From: DTPU01 sp963827855
Lineage (GTDB): Bacteria > Planctomycetota > Phycisphaerae > Sedimentisphaerales > Anaerobacaceae
NCBI GenBank assembly: GCA_963827855.1
Contig: CAWHBY010000004.1
Coordinates: forward strand, 682,001 to 746,000
Length of the DNA stretch: 64,000 nucleotides
Direction of reading: 5' to 3'
Position numbers and translations under genes: made by a program. Below the pieces are notes generated by a model, which made no database searches, was not told the DNA's origin, and worked only from the letters and a program-made list of their open reading frames with translations. Shown in pieces: positions 23,610 through 32,773 of the stretch; the stretch's first letter is position 1; each line of letters begins with the position of its first letter.

Positions 23610-25853
23610 TTAGCGGGACCGTGCGAGGCGTTCCACCTGGTCGGTGTACTTCTGAACGTCTTCCCGAGGCCTCATCTCCAGGGCACGGCGAAGCAGGGGC
23701 AGGGCCTCCCCGTACCGCCGCAGGCCCACCAGAATCTGTGCGTGCCGGATCCTCGCATTCACCTCAACGCTCTCGATGCTCTCTGCCCGCTCATAGTAGA
23801 AGATGGCCCGGTCAGGCTCATTCTGTCGTGTGTAGTGCTGGCCCAGCAGCATCAGGGCCTCGCCGTCCAAGGGGTCCAGCTTGACGATCTCATCGAGCAC
23901 CTTCGCGGTTTCGGGAGTGCTGCCCCCTTCGGCCATGCTCAGCCGGGCGTCGAGCTTCAGCAGTCTCCGGCGGTCCGCCTCCTGGAGCTGCTTGTCAAAC
24001 ACCTCATGGATCTTGGTGCTCACCTGTCTCGCCTGGACCAGGGCGCCGCGAGTGGACAGCATCTCCATGGAGCGGAGCGGTCGGCTGGCTGACTGCTTGG
24101 GATCCAGGTCCATGGCCCTCAGGTAAGCCCTGGAGGCCAGATCCGTCAGACCCTCATTGAGGTAGATGTCGCCGAGCGTGTGATGGCTCTCAACGGTGGC
24201 CTTGCCGAGGCGGTCCACGGCCTCCAGGTCCTCAGCAGCCCTGAGCGGCAGCTTCATGCCAAGATAGGCCTGGGCCTGGAGCAGCCAGTAGTCTGCTTGC
24301 TCGGGATTGCGGGCGATGAGCACTTCCAGCAACGTGACTGCGTCTTCGAACTTCTGCTGCTTGAACACACAGCGAGTCAGCCCCAGCCGCCACTGGATGT
24401 TCTCAGGCTGAAGCAGGAGGGCGTTGCGATACGCCACCTCAGCGGCCTGGTAGTCCAGTTTGGAGGCATACGCGAATCCGAGCAGGCCGTAGGAATAGGC
24501 GTCCCCTCCCCCGAGCTCGATCATCTTGGTGAACGCCGCGATCGCGTCGTCGTACTTGCCATCCCTCGCACGGATCAGGCCGAGGTTCCGCCAGGCGCGG
24601 CGAAAGCTCGGGAATTTGCCCACCGCCTTGCGGTAGTTCTCCAGGGCCTCGGCCATCTTGTCCTGCTGGAAGTAGATGCCAGCCAGTGTGAAGTCCAGGA
24701 CGGCCGAGGCATCGGGCTTGATCTGCTTCTTCAGCGTCTCCTCCGCCTTGGGAAGGTCCTGGCTCATCAGGGGCCGGATCTTCTCGAGGATCGCGACCTC
24801 CTCGGGTGTTATGCGGGGCTCGATCTCGGAGTTGATCCCATACCCGGCGATGAACTGCTTCTGAAAGACTGGATCGTTCCAGATCTCCAGGACGGCAGGA
24901 TCCGCCCCGGGCGACTTTGAACCGCTCGCGACGGCCTCGGCGGCCTGGCCCGAGGCACGGGTGGTGACTCCAAGGACCACCAGGAAGAGGGCCAGCTTCC
25001 GCAGTGGCTGCAGGGCCCTCTCAAAACCAGCAGGGACATACCCACGGGCCTTCGCCGCAGGCCTTTTCCAGGAGGACGGCCGAATCGCATGTGTCTTCTG
25101 GGCCCCACCGGCCGCCGTTCGGTGGACCCGGAGTTCCAGCTCCTTGGCAGCGGACTCGATGTCACGCCGGGCCTCTTCCAGGCGTGAGTTGAGCACATTG
25201 AAGGGAATCAACGAGGTGATCGCGATGCCCAGCCCGAAGGCCGTCGCGATGAGGGCTTCCGCGATGCCGCCGGTGATCGCACCCGGCGCGCTCAGTTCTC
25301 CACCGATGAGCGAGAAAGATCCCATCATCCCGGTGACGGTCCCCAGCAGCCCCAGCAGCGGCGCCAGGGTAATCACGGTGTCCAGGATTGGGATCCCACG
25401 ACGGAACCGGCTCAGCTCCTTCTCCTGGGCGCACAGCAGTGCTCCCGTCAACGACTGATCCCTGCGAGCCAGTGCATACCCGAGGGCACGCACCACGAAG
25501 TATCGGGAAGCCTCGCTGATGCGGATCGCCTCCTCAGGGTCGCCCCGATCCACCGAGGCCAGGAACCGCTCCACCGCCTTGGGTGCGCGTTTCCGCCGTT
25601 CGTTGAGCAGGAAACCGATCCGATCCAGGATCGTCCCGAGGGCCAGGATCGAGGCGCACGACAAGGGCCACATGATCGGCCCGCCCTTGCGGAAGACGTG
25701 TATCAGGCTGGTCTTCTGCAGCAACGTGGCAAGCCCATCATTGCCCTCAGCGCGGGCTCCCGCGCGGACTGCAAAGGCGATACCGACTGCCACCCATGCC
25801 AGCAGGCCCATCAGGAAGAGAAACCGAACCTGTTTCAGGAGTCTTCGACCCAT
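23610..25853 (-). CDS. ExbB/TolQ-type proton channel fused to a TPR domain
   Basis: 747 codons from the ATG at 25853 (GAGGTG upstream). The first ~290 residues are a MotA/TolQ/ExbB channel: MWPLSCASILALGTILDRIG, LAPLLGLLGTVTGMMGSFSL and GGIAEALIATAFGLGIAITS. After a basic linker comes an extra hydrophobic segment (LRKLALFLVVLGVTTRASGQ) resembling a signal anchor. About 430 residues of TPR repeats follow (ENYRKAVGKFPSFRRAWRNL, AYRNALLLQPENIQWRLG, AIFYYERAESIESVEVNARI). This is the last gene of the DUF3450-ExbB-ExbD-TonB operon. In proteobacterial TonB2-type clusters the second ExbB and the TPR protein are separate genes; here they are one. Confidence 0.85.
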   Translation of the reverse strand: MGRRLLKQVRFLFLMGLLAWVAVGIAFAVRAGARAEGNDGLATLLQKTSLIHVFRKGGPIMWPLSCASILALGTILDRIGFLLNERRKRAPKAVERFLASVDRGDPEEAIRISEASRYFVVRALGYALARRDQSLTGALLCAQEKELSRFRRGIPILDTVITLAPLLGLLGTVTGMMGSFSLIGGELSAPGAITGGIAEALIATAFGLGIAITSLIPFNVLNSRLEEARRDIESAAKELELRVHRTAAGGAQKTHAIRPSSWKRPAAKARGYVPAGFERALQPLRKLALFLVVLGVTTRASGQAAEAVASGSKSPGADPAVLEIWNDPVFQKQFIAGYGINSEIEPRITPEEVAILEKIRPLMSQDLPKAEETLKKQIKPDASAVLDFTLAGIYFQQDKMAEALENYRKAVGKFPSFRRAWRNLGLIRARDGKYDDAIAAFTKMIELGGGDAYSYGLLGFAYASKLDYQAAEVAYRNALLLQPENIQWRLGLTRCVFKQQKFEDAVTLLEVLIARNPEQADYWLLQAQAYLGMKLPLRAAEDLEAVDRLGKATVESHHTLGDIYLNEGLTDLASRAYLRAMDLDPKQSASRPLRSMEMLSTRGALVQARQVSTKIHEVFDKQLQEADRRRLLKLDARLSMAEGGSTPETAKVLDEIVKLDPLDGEALMLLGQHYTRQNEPDRAIFYYERAESIESVEVNARIRHAQILVGLRRYGEALPLLRRALEMRPREDVQKYTDQVERLARSR

Positions 25854-25858
25854 GATCT

Positions 25859-26590
25859 TCACCTCGGCTGAAAACGAATAGGCACGCGCATCTTGCACGG
25901 CACACGCTGACCGGCCTTGACCGCCGGCTCGAACTTCCACTGCCGGACCGCATCGATGGCCGGCTTTTCGAACGCGGGATGTGAGGATTTCTCGACCCGC
26001 GGCTCGACCACCTTCCCGGTGGCATCCACGACAAAGAGGACCGTCACAACGCCCTCGATCTTCCTGCCCCGCAGGGACGCGGGATAGACCCCCCCTGTCT
26101 GGTGAACCACGTTCGGCCTCTGGTCGATCTCACCCAGGTTGAAGGCCTGCTCTAGGCTTTCCTGCGTTGCCCCCGCCTTCGCAGTCCCGCCGATGCGACC
26201 TCCGGACGAGAAGGTCAGGCTCTCCCCAAAATCACCGCCGCCGGCCTGGCCGCTCAGGGCCGCCTCGATGGCCCCCAGGCTGGCCGCCTCCAGGGCAGGA
26301 GCACTGGCTGCGGCGGAAAGCTCGATGTTGCGGATCATCTCCGCAGCATCCGGAGCCTGTTCATTGTCTGCCTCCATGGCGTCCTTCTTCTCAGCCGCGG
26401 CTTCCTGGTCCTTGGGCTTGTCCTTGGGTTTTTCCTTCTGCGCAGCCGCGTCCTTGTCGTTCAGCAGTTGCACCTGCTGGAGCCGGCCGTGATCCTTCCC
26501 ATGGCCGGCAAACACCCCACCGCCGAACAGGAGGACTGAGGCGTGAAGGGCCAGTGCACAGGCCATCGCAAAGAGCAGACCGAGTCTCAT
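25859..26590 (-). CDS. TonB-family energy-transducing protein
   Basis: 243 codons. It has an N-terminal membrane anchor, a long Lys/Glu/Ala/Pro-type periplasmic linker (QKEKPKDKPKDQEAAAEKK), and a C-terminal TonB domain with YPASLRGRKIEGVVTVLFVV, DATGKVVEPRVEKSSHPAF and AIDAVRQWKFEPAVKAGQ. TonB transmits ExbB/ExbD proton-motive force to outer-membrane receptors. It overlaps the ExbD stop by 4 bp and is followed 5 bp later by the ExbB-TPR gene, so all are translationally coupled. Its likely partner is the TonB-dependent receptor encoded at 29733-32743. Confidence 0.93.
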   Translation of the reverse strand: MRLGLLFAMACALALHASVLLFGGGVFAGHGKDHGRLQQVQLLNDKDAAAQKEKPKDKPKDQEAAAEKKDAMEADNEQAPDAAEMIRNIELSAAASAPALEAASLGAIEAALSGQAGGGDFGESLTFSSGGRIGGTAKAGATQESLEQAFNLGEIDQRPNVVHQTGGVYPASLRGRKIEGVVTVLFVVDATGKVVEPRVEKSSHPAFEKPAIDAVRQWKFEPAVKAGQRVPCKMRVPIRFQPR

Positions 26591-27015
26591 TTCTTGTCCG
26601 TATTGATGCCCACCTTGCCGATGCCGATCTTGCGGACCTCATCCAGGACGATGACCACGTACTTGAAGGCCGCTGCGCCGTCACTGTTGATGATGACCTT
26701 GGGGTCCTTGCTGACAGACTTGAGCGCCTGAAGCCTCAGCGGTAACTGCGCCACCGTGATCTTCTCCTTGTTGTAGAAGACGTCGCCCTTATCCGTCACG
26801 CTCAGGGTGACCGCCTTGTCCAGCTCCTGCTGATCGCCGAGTGAGGCGGCACTGGCGGCAGTCGGAAGCGCCACCTGCACGCCCTGGTTCTTGGTCATGG
26901 AGAGCGACACCATGATAAACGTCGCCAAGAGGAAGAAGATGATATCGATCAGCGGGATGATCTCAATCCTCGCCCTCTTGCTTGAACCGCTCGAACCGCC
27001 GCCGTGCATGGTCAT
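26587..27015 (-). CDS. ExbD/TolR-family protein
   Basis: 142 codons. A short cytoplasmic tip, then IEIIPLIDIIFFLLATFIMV, the ExbD membrane helix with the essential Asp in PLIDI. It is followed by a small periplasmic domain (DKAVTLSVTDKGDVFYNKEK, DPKVIINSDGAAAFKYVVIV). It works with ExbB as a proton-driven stator and rotor. The start overlaps the upstream ExbB stop by 4 bp and the end overlaps the TonB start, showing a tightly coupled operon. A second in-frame ATG at 27009 could be used. Confidence 0.93.
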   Translation of the reverse strand: MTMHGGGSSGSSKRARIEIIPLIDIIFFLLATFIMVSLSMTKNQGVQVALPTAASAASLGDQQELDKAVTLSVTDKGDVFYNKEKITVAQLPLRLQALKSVSKDPKVIINSDGAAAFKYVVIVLDEVRKIGIGKVGINTDKK

Positions 27016-28670
27016 TCCTCCGCGGGAAGGTCCCGCACCGACAAGCCGCGGAGGCCCCGCTCCTGGTCGGCCAGTCGCTGCATCTGCACCACCTGCTCGT
27101 CAATCTTCGACTTGAGATCCGCCATCTGTTTCTGAAGGGCGTCGCGCTTGCGATGCTGCTCCCTTTCCTGTCGCTGCTCTTCTTGCCTCGCCGCCACCAA
27201 CTCATCGGCGTACTCGTTGCGGCCGTGGTTGAACCCGGAAGCCTCGGCCTGGACGGCAGCGGCTGTGGCGATTGCCGCAGGACCCACCTCCAGTTCCAGC
27301 TCCTTCGCCGCAGACTCGATCTCGTGTCGGGCCTCGTCCAGCCGCGAATTGAGGATGTTGAACGGGATCAGCGAGGTGATGGCGATCCCCAGACCAAAGG
27401 CCGTCGCGATCAGGGCCTCGGCAATGCCGCCGGTGATCGCGCCAGGTGCGCTCAGTTCTCCGCCGATCAGAGAAAACGACCCCATCATCCCCGTGACGGT
27501 GCCGAGCAGCCCGAGCAGCGGCGCCAAAGTGATCACCGTGTCGAGTATCGGGATTCCGCGGCGGAACCGCTTCAGTTCCTTCTCCTGGGCGCACAGCAGG
27601 GCGCCGGTGAGGGACTGCTCTCTGTGCGCGAGGGCGTAGCCCAGGGTCCGGACCACGTAGAACTTCGAGGCCTCGCTGGTCGCAACCGCGGCCTCCATGT
27701 CCCCCCGGTCCACTGCACCAAAGAACTCCTCCAACGCCCGGGGATCTCGCTTGCGCTGCTCATTGAGCAGGAAGATGATCCGTTCGATGACCGTGCCCAA
27801 GGCCAGGATTGCCGCCACGAGCAGCGGCCACATGATGGGGCCGCCCTTCTTGAAGATCCGGATCAGGCTTGTCTTTTGCACCATCGCCTTGATCGCGCCT
27901 CCCCGCGACGGGTCGAGCGGCAGGATCCCTTCACCGCTGTCCACCAGGGCCGCAATCCCGGCCTGGGCCCTGCCGTCAACGGGACGCACCAGCGGCTTGG
28001 TGGAGCCGGATTGAGAAATCGCCAGACCGGACGTTGGACCGCTCCTGCTGCTGAACAGGGTGACCGGGCCTATGACCGCGAACTCCCCTTCCACCACGGA
28101 GCCCTTCAGGTCGACCGCGACTCCTGGAAACCGCAGCCCCCCTACGGCCTCGCTCAACCGCTTCAGGGAGACGCTGACGAAGGCCGTCTGCTGGCTGAAC
28201 CTCTCCGCCGTGGACAGGGCCGAATTCTCGGTGGCCTGCTTGGCGGTGACCAGGGCCTGGCCGCAGTACTGGAGCTCGCTAACGCCGACCTTGGACTCAA
28301 AGGAGCGGGCGTATTCGTCGAGCAGGTTGCCGACGTAGGTCAGCTCGTCCTGGCGGGCCTTCATCGTCGACCTGAGGGTGGCTGCGTCCAGGCTGCCTGC
28401 ATCGACCTTGCGCATGATGTTGTCGTAGTCCCGCCTGACCTGGGCCAGCTTTTCCTCCGAAGCCGTGAGCTCCTGTGCCAGGGGCAGTTTCTCCGCCGCA
28501 ACCTGTTCTCGCAACTGGGCCAGTTCCTGCATACCCTTGGCCAGTTCCTGCTCAGCAGACAGGGACAATTGCCCCAGGGTTTCCTGGCCGTCCGGCGCTG
28601 CGGCAAGACCCGCCAGAGACAACGAGAGGAACCACAACACGATCGCACAAGCTCTCATGGATGTTCTCAT
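27012..28670 (-). CDS. ExbB/TolQ-type proton channel with N-terminal periplasmic extension
   Basis: 552 codons. A signal peptide (to about residue 24) is followed by a ~240-residue periplasmic part that starts as a coiled coil (LSAEQELAKGMQELAQLREQ, LTASEEKLAQVRRDYDNIMR). Then comes the channel domain from about residue 265: FKKGGPIMWPLLVAAILALG, LAPLLGLLGTVTGMMGSFSL and ALIATAFGLGIAITSLIPFN. A further charged coiled coil closes the protein. This extended form matches the ExbB partner of DUF3450 proteins in TonB2-type systems. The channel core is nearly identical in protein to the ExbB-TPR fusion, but the codons differ. It overlaps the DUF3450 stop by 1 bp. Confidence 0.9.
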   Translation of the reverse strand: MRTSMRACAIVLWFLSLSLAGLAAAPDGQETLGQLSLSAEQELAKGMQELAQLREQVAAEKLPLAQELTASEEKLAQVRRDYDNIMRKVDAGSLDAATLRSTMKARQDELTYVGNLLDEYARSFESKVGVSELQYCGQALVTAKQATENSALSTAERFSQQTAFVSVSLKRLSEAVGGLRFPGVAVDLKGSVVEGEFAVIGPVTLFSSRSGPTSGLAISQSGSTKPLVRPVDGRAQAGIAALVDSGEGILPLDPSRGGAIKAMVQKTSLIRIFKKGGPIMWPLLVAAILALGTVIERIIFLLNEQRKRDPRALEEFFGAVDRGDMEAAVATSEASKFYVVRTLGYALAHREQSLTGALLCAQEKELKRFRRGIPILDTVITLAPLLGLLGTVTGMMGSFSLIGGELSAPGAITGGIAEALIATAFGLGIAITSLIPFNILNSRLDEARHEIESAAKELELEVGPAAIATAAAVQAEASGFNHGRNEYADELVAARQEEQRQEREQHRKRDALQKQMADLKSKIDEQVVQMQRLADQERGLRGLSVRDLPAEE

Positions 28671-29470
28671 CAGGGTTTCCGTTCCAGTCTAGCGGGCAGG
28701 GGTACCACGACCGGCGTGTGTTTGCCCTCGAGCACCTCCAGGGCAGTCAGGACGTCCTTGCCGATGGCGTCTGAGGGCTCCCATTTCCAGCCCTCTGCGG
28801 TCGGCCGGCCTACGCCTGCCTGACCCCGGGCACTGACGTAGTAGGCCTGGGCAAGCCCCACGTACATGACCTTGACCTCAGAGGGCCTGCCGTCAGCGAG
28901 GTTGCGTACCTCGTAGCTGACGCTGATCTCGTTGTTGGCCTTGTTGACCTCGTTGAGGATGCCCAGGACGTTCTGGAATCTCTCCGCCGTCGAGACGCGG
29001 ACCTTGTTGGGGTCCTCGGGGATCCTCTTGTACAGCGGCTGCAATCTCGTCTGGACCGGATCAGGCAACACCTTGAAGAGCCTCCGGACCTCCGCCTCCA
29101 TGGTGGCGACCGCCTCAGCCAACTGGCTGCCTGCAGTCCTGAGCTGCTCATCCTCTCCGAGCAGATCCTTGCGCTTCTTGTCGGACTCCGCAATCGCGGC
29201 CTGGGCCTGCTTGGTCTTCTCCTCAAGCGTGCCGACTTCCTTCTTGACCAGCTCCAGCCTGCCCTGCAGAATCTCCTTGCCCTGCTGCCAGTCCTTTCGC
29301 TCCTTGGAGATGATCTGCTGCGTCTCGGTCCACTTGCCCATCATGATACGGGTTTCCTCAAGGCTCGCAGGCGGCCTGGCCGCCTCTGCGGGGGCCGCGG
29401 CCTTCTCGGCCGAGAGGACCGTGGACGAAAAAAGGCAGAGGGCCAACCCAAGGAACACCCCCTTTCCCAT
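28670..29470 (-). CDS. DUF3450 periplasmic coiled-coil protein
   Basis: 266 codons from the ATG at 29470, chosen because it gives a good signal peptide (MGKGVFLGLALCLFSSTVLS). An in-frame ATG at 29566 would fit the predicted transcript start better but adds 32 residues before the leader; neither has a strong ribosome site. The mature protein is a long coiled coil (ETQQIISKERKDWQQGKEIL, LVKKEVGTLEEKTKQAQAAI), then RVSTAERFQNVLGILNEVNK and VMYVGLAQAYYVSARGQAGV, the DUF3450 signature. The family accompanies ExbB-ExbD-TonB in energised outer-membrane uptake. It is first gene of the operon and sits behind a Pho operator. Confidence 0.85.
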   Translation of the reverse strand: MGKGVFLGLALCLFSSTVLSAEKAAAPAEAARPPASLEETRIMMGKWTETQQIISKERKDWQQGKEILQGRLELVKKEVGTLEEKTKQAQAAIAESDKKRKDLLGEDEQLRTAGSQLAEAVATMEAEVRRLFKVLPDPVQTRLQPLYKRIPEDPNKVRVSTAERFQNVLGILNEVNKANNEISVSYEVRNLADGRPSEVKVMYVGLAQAYYVSARGQAGVGRPTAEGWKWEPSDAIGKDVLTALEVLEGKHTPVVVPLPARLERKP

Positions 29471-29628
29471 CAGCCGGACCACAGGCAGGAAGGACGGCCT
29501 GCCCTGGTGCGTCTCTGTGATGCATCCTGGACCTCTCGCTGCCGGGCACTGTCTCGTTCTCGTCATCTTTCGGCGTCCTGCTCCTTGGGATTCGGCGACC
29601 GTCACACACGTGGCAGTTACCACCATAG

Positions 29629-29682
29629 ACTCTATGCGCAGCGTGTTAGTGAAGAGTTGCACGTTGGTTAGAATTGGATTAA
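29629..29682 (-). promoter_or_regulatory. Pho operator and promoter of the TonB/ExbBD operon
   Basis: On the minus strand, boxes lie at 11 bp steps: TTAAT (29682), CTAAC (29671), GCAAC (29660), CTAAC (29649). A -10-like TAGAGT follows 10 bp after the last box (29634-29629). Transcription would start near 29622. Confidence 0.75.
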
Positions 29683-29732
29683 ACTAGGGCTGCGTCACCG
29701 CCCCGAGAACAGACCCTCCCGCGGAGGAGCGG

Positions 29733-32700
29733 TCAGAACTCGTAGCTCAGGCCCAGAGTGGCCTCAATGCCCCTGCGGAAGGACGTCTTCACCACGTCGC
29801 CCGGGATGTACTCCGAGCGGTAGACCTCCTGGATCTTCGGGTTGAGAATGTTCTTGATCTGGAACTTCAGCTTCAGCTTCTTTCCGACCTTCTGGATCAC
29901 ACTGAGGTTGAGCGTCCCGTACGCCCGTTGGTAGACGTTGGGGACGAATGCACCGTTGGCCTGTCCGGCGCCGGCCGAAAGGGTGTCACCGCGGACCGTG
30001 TAGAAGAGACCCAACTGCGTGCCGAACTCGTCCAGGTCGTAGGTCGTGAAGAGGTTAAAGAGATGTGCAGGCGTGCCGGTCATGTCCCGCGAGCCCATGG
30101 GCGCGTTGATGTTGGGCTGGCCGAACTTGGCCGCTTCGTCCGCCGGCAAGGTGACATTGGACTGGATGAACGTCGCGTTGGTCCCCAGCGAGAGCCCCTC
30201 CAGGGCTTTGCGGAAATGGCCCATCTGCTGCCGAAGCTCGACCTCGACGCCGCTGAGGGTGCCCTTGGGATAGTTCTCCGGCGTGGTGTAGACGCCGATG
30301 TTGGCAGCCACTCGCTGCACGTATTCGATGGGATCCTCGATGTCCTTGTAGAAGTAGGATAGCGAGATCAGTCCACCCGAGTACGGACTGTAGTCGGCCC
30401 GGATGTCGTAGTTGCAGAGCAGGCTCATCCCCAATTCGGGATTCCCGATGAAGACGTCGCCGCCCAGGTACTCCTGCTGCTCAATGGGCGACAGCTCCTT
30501 GAAGGTCTGGCGGGCCACGGTCTGGCTGTAGGAGCCACGGAACGTGACCGGTTCCCAGGGTGTGTACTCAAAGCCCAATGCGGGCAGCGTGTCGCTCCGG
30601 GAAAACGAAACGTCTGCGTCGCCCGGTTGCAGGTCCGTGGACACGCCGGTGGAGGGCGGAATCCAACTGGCGTCCTGCTCAGGGCGGTTGACGATGCTGA
30701 GGTCCGTTGATTCGCGGCGGACTCCGCCGATCACCTTGAAGCTCGCCCATACCGGCAGATCAACCATCGAGTAGAGGGCGGAGATCTTCTGTTTGCCGTC
30801 GTAGTCCACGTCGATGTACGGAGTCCCATCCCTGATGGGGTGATCTTCGGACGGGAACGCGGCGCTCCAGTACTGGTCCCACGCCCCCTCGTACTTGGCG
30901 CCAGTGTCGTCCAGATTGCTGAACGACTCCTGCCGGTACGACCGGTCCAGGGCATCATGGAAGACGCCCAGCTTCAGATACCCGTCCTTGCCGTGCCACT
31001 GTTGGAACGGGAGCTTGAGGTTCAGGTCGTACTGCTGGTCTGTCTCGGAGATGTCCTTCCAGACCCTCTGGAAATTGCCCAGGCTGAAGCTCTCTGCGGG
31101 CTTGAGGGGGTAGAATGTCGGCTCGCTGACGGACGCGGGAATCCCATAAGCAGGCGCCCTGCGCTGTAGGCTGCGGCCCACCATTGGGAGCCAAACTGCC
31201 GCTTGTCGGGCTGGGACATCGAAGCCGCGTTGAAGGCCACCCCCCAATCGATTTCAGGCGCCTGGAACGAGAAGGCCTTCGCGAGGTCCCACTTCGAATC
31301 CCCCACGTGATGATGTCCGCTCAACTGCACGCTCCGGGCCGTCCGCTCCGTATACTCCAGGGTCTCGGCCCTGAGGTAAGGACTGGCCTCCTGCATCTGG
31401 TTGCCCTGGCTGCAGGGATCGCTGACAGAATAACCGGGGAAGAAGTAGGCCTTGCCTCGTGTGTTCTCGGCCAACGTCGCCTTGTCCTGCGCTGACCGCG
31501 TGTACAGGGTCAGCAGCGACAACGAGTGCCTCTCGGTCTCCAACCCTACGCTCCCCAGCCCGCCCCACTTGACCTCCTGGCTGCCCTGCCTCACGTCGAA
31601 CAACGAGGTCCTGAAGGACCCGATCTCGGGCGTTCCGTTGCCACCGTACTGAGGGGTCATCCCTGCGCCTGGAGTGAGGACCCAGTACTTGTCGTCGATC
31701 CCATCCTTGTAGAAGGAGCTGTTGCGCTCGTAGAAGAAGGTCCCGAACGTGCCCACCTTGACGCCGCTGCTGCCGAGCTCCCGCTTACCTCCACCGGACA
31801 GGGCCCACTTGTAGTCTATCGGCGCATGGCCTTCGGAGACGCCTGCGGCGCCTGTCCAGTTCTGGTTGAGGCTTCCCAACTGCATGTCCCGACCGCCATC
31901 GTCGATGCCCCAGAAGCTGACTCCGCCGCTGTCGTACGTCAGGAAGTCCTGCCGTCCAGTCACTTGTGAGTTGTAGCCGATCTGGCTCGAGAACTGGAGG
32001 GTCGCCGCGTCCGGAATCCCCTTCGTGACCACGTTGACCGCCCCGCCTGAGGCGTCGCCCTGCTGGTCGGGCGTGAAGGTTTTGCTGACCTGGATGCTGT
32101 CGATGATGGCTGCGGGGAACTGGTCGAGCTGGACGGCCCGTTTGTTGGCATCCGCAGTCGGCAGCCGCACGCCGTTGAGCTGAGAATTGACGTAGCGGTC
32201 GGGCAGGCCCCGCACCACGGCGTACTTGCCGTCCTGGACTGTGGCCCCCGAGACCAGCCGCAGGGCCGCGGCTGCGTCGCCGGCCCCTGCCTGGCTCATC
32301 ATCTCCGAGCTGACCCCGGACATGAGGGCCGGCATCTCCTGCCGCAGGCTGAGGAGCCCGATCTCCGAGCCGGTCCCCAATTCGAGGTCCTGGACGACGA
32401 ATTCCTCCATCTCGGTGAATTCGCCGGCCAGGGACGTGTTCACCTCGGTCATCTGCCCCGCCGACACCACCACGTTCGGGGAGACCTGCCGGACGTAGCC
32501 ATCCTTCGAGAAGACGACGGTGTAGCTACCCGGCTGGACCTGCTCGAAGACGTAGTGACCCTCGTCATTGGTTGTGCGTCGATCATTGGTCTCTGCGAGC
32601 GTCACCTGGGCCCCGGCCAGCGGCACGCCGAAGTCCTTGTCAGACACCGTGCCACGAAGCCCACCCACCCCTTGCGCAGCCGCTACCCCTGCCATGCAGG

Positions 32701-32743
32701 AGAGAAGCACGCCGCAGATCACGCACTGGACCAATCGACCCAT
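29733..32743 (-). CDS. TonB-dependent outer-membrane receptor, frame break near 31160-31185
   Basis: From the ATG at 32743 there is a signal peptide (MGRLVQCVICGVLLSCMAGV...), a carboxypeptidase-regulatory-like domain (LRGTVSDKDFGVPLAGAQVT, GHYVFEQVQPGSYTVVFSKD), and a TonB-box-like EEFVVQ. The plug follows (YAVVRGLPDRYVNSQLNGVR, GDASGGAVNVVTKG), then a long barrel ending LGLSYEF with the typical terminal Phe. The N-terminal and C-terminal frames overlap around 31022-31247. One missing base near 31160-31185 restores 'AAAYSA' then 'RAPAYGIPASVSEP'. It follows a lipoprotein gene by 30 bp and lies next to the TonB/ExbBD operon. The ligand is unknown; a phosphorus compound is inferred from Pho operators on both operons. 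Confidence 0.87.
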
Positions 32744-32773
32744 CACCACCCTACTCCGCAGACTAACCGACCA

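Noticed and set aside
23610..28670. Gene conversion between the two ExbB channel domains
   Set aside because: The proteins are nearly identical across the channel core, but silent positions differ throughout, so conservation by selection explains it.
26982..28823. 613-codon plus-strand frame opposite the ExbB gene
   Set aside because: It mirrors a well-supported gene, its product is rich in R, G, Q and P with no domain, and it has no ribosome site. High GC makes such shadow frames common.
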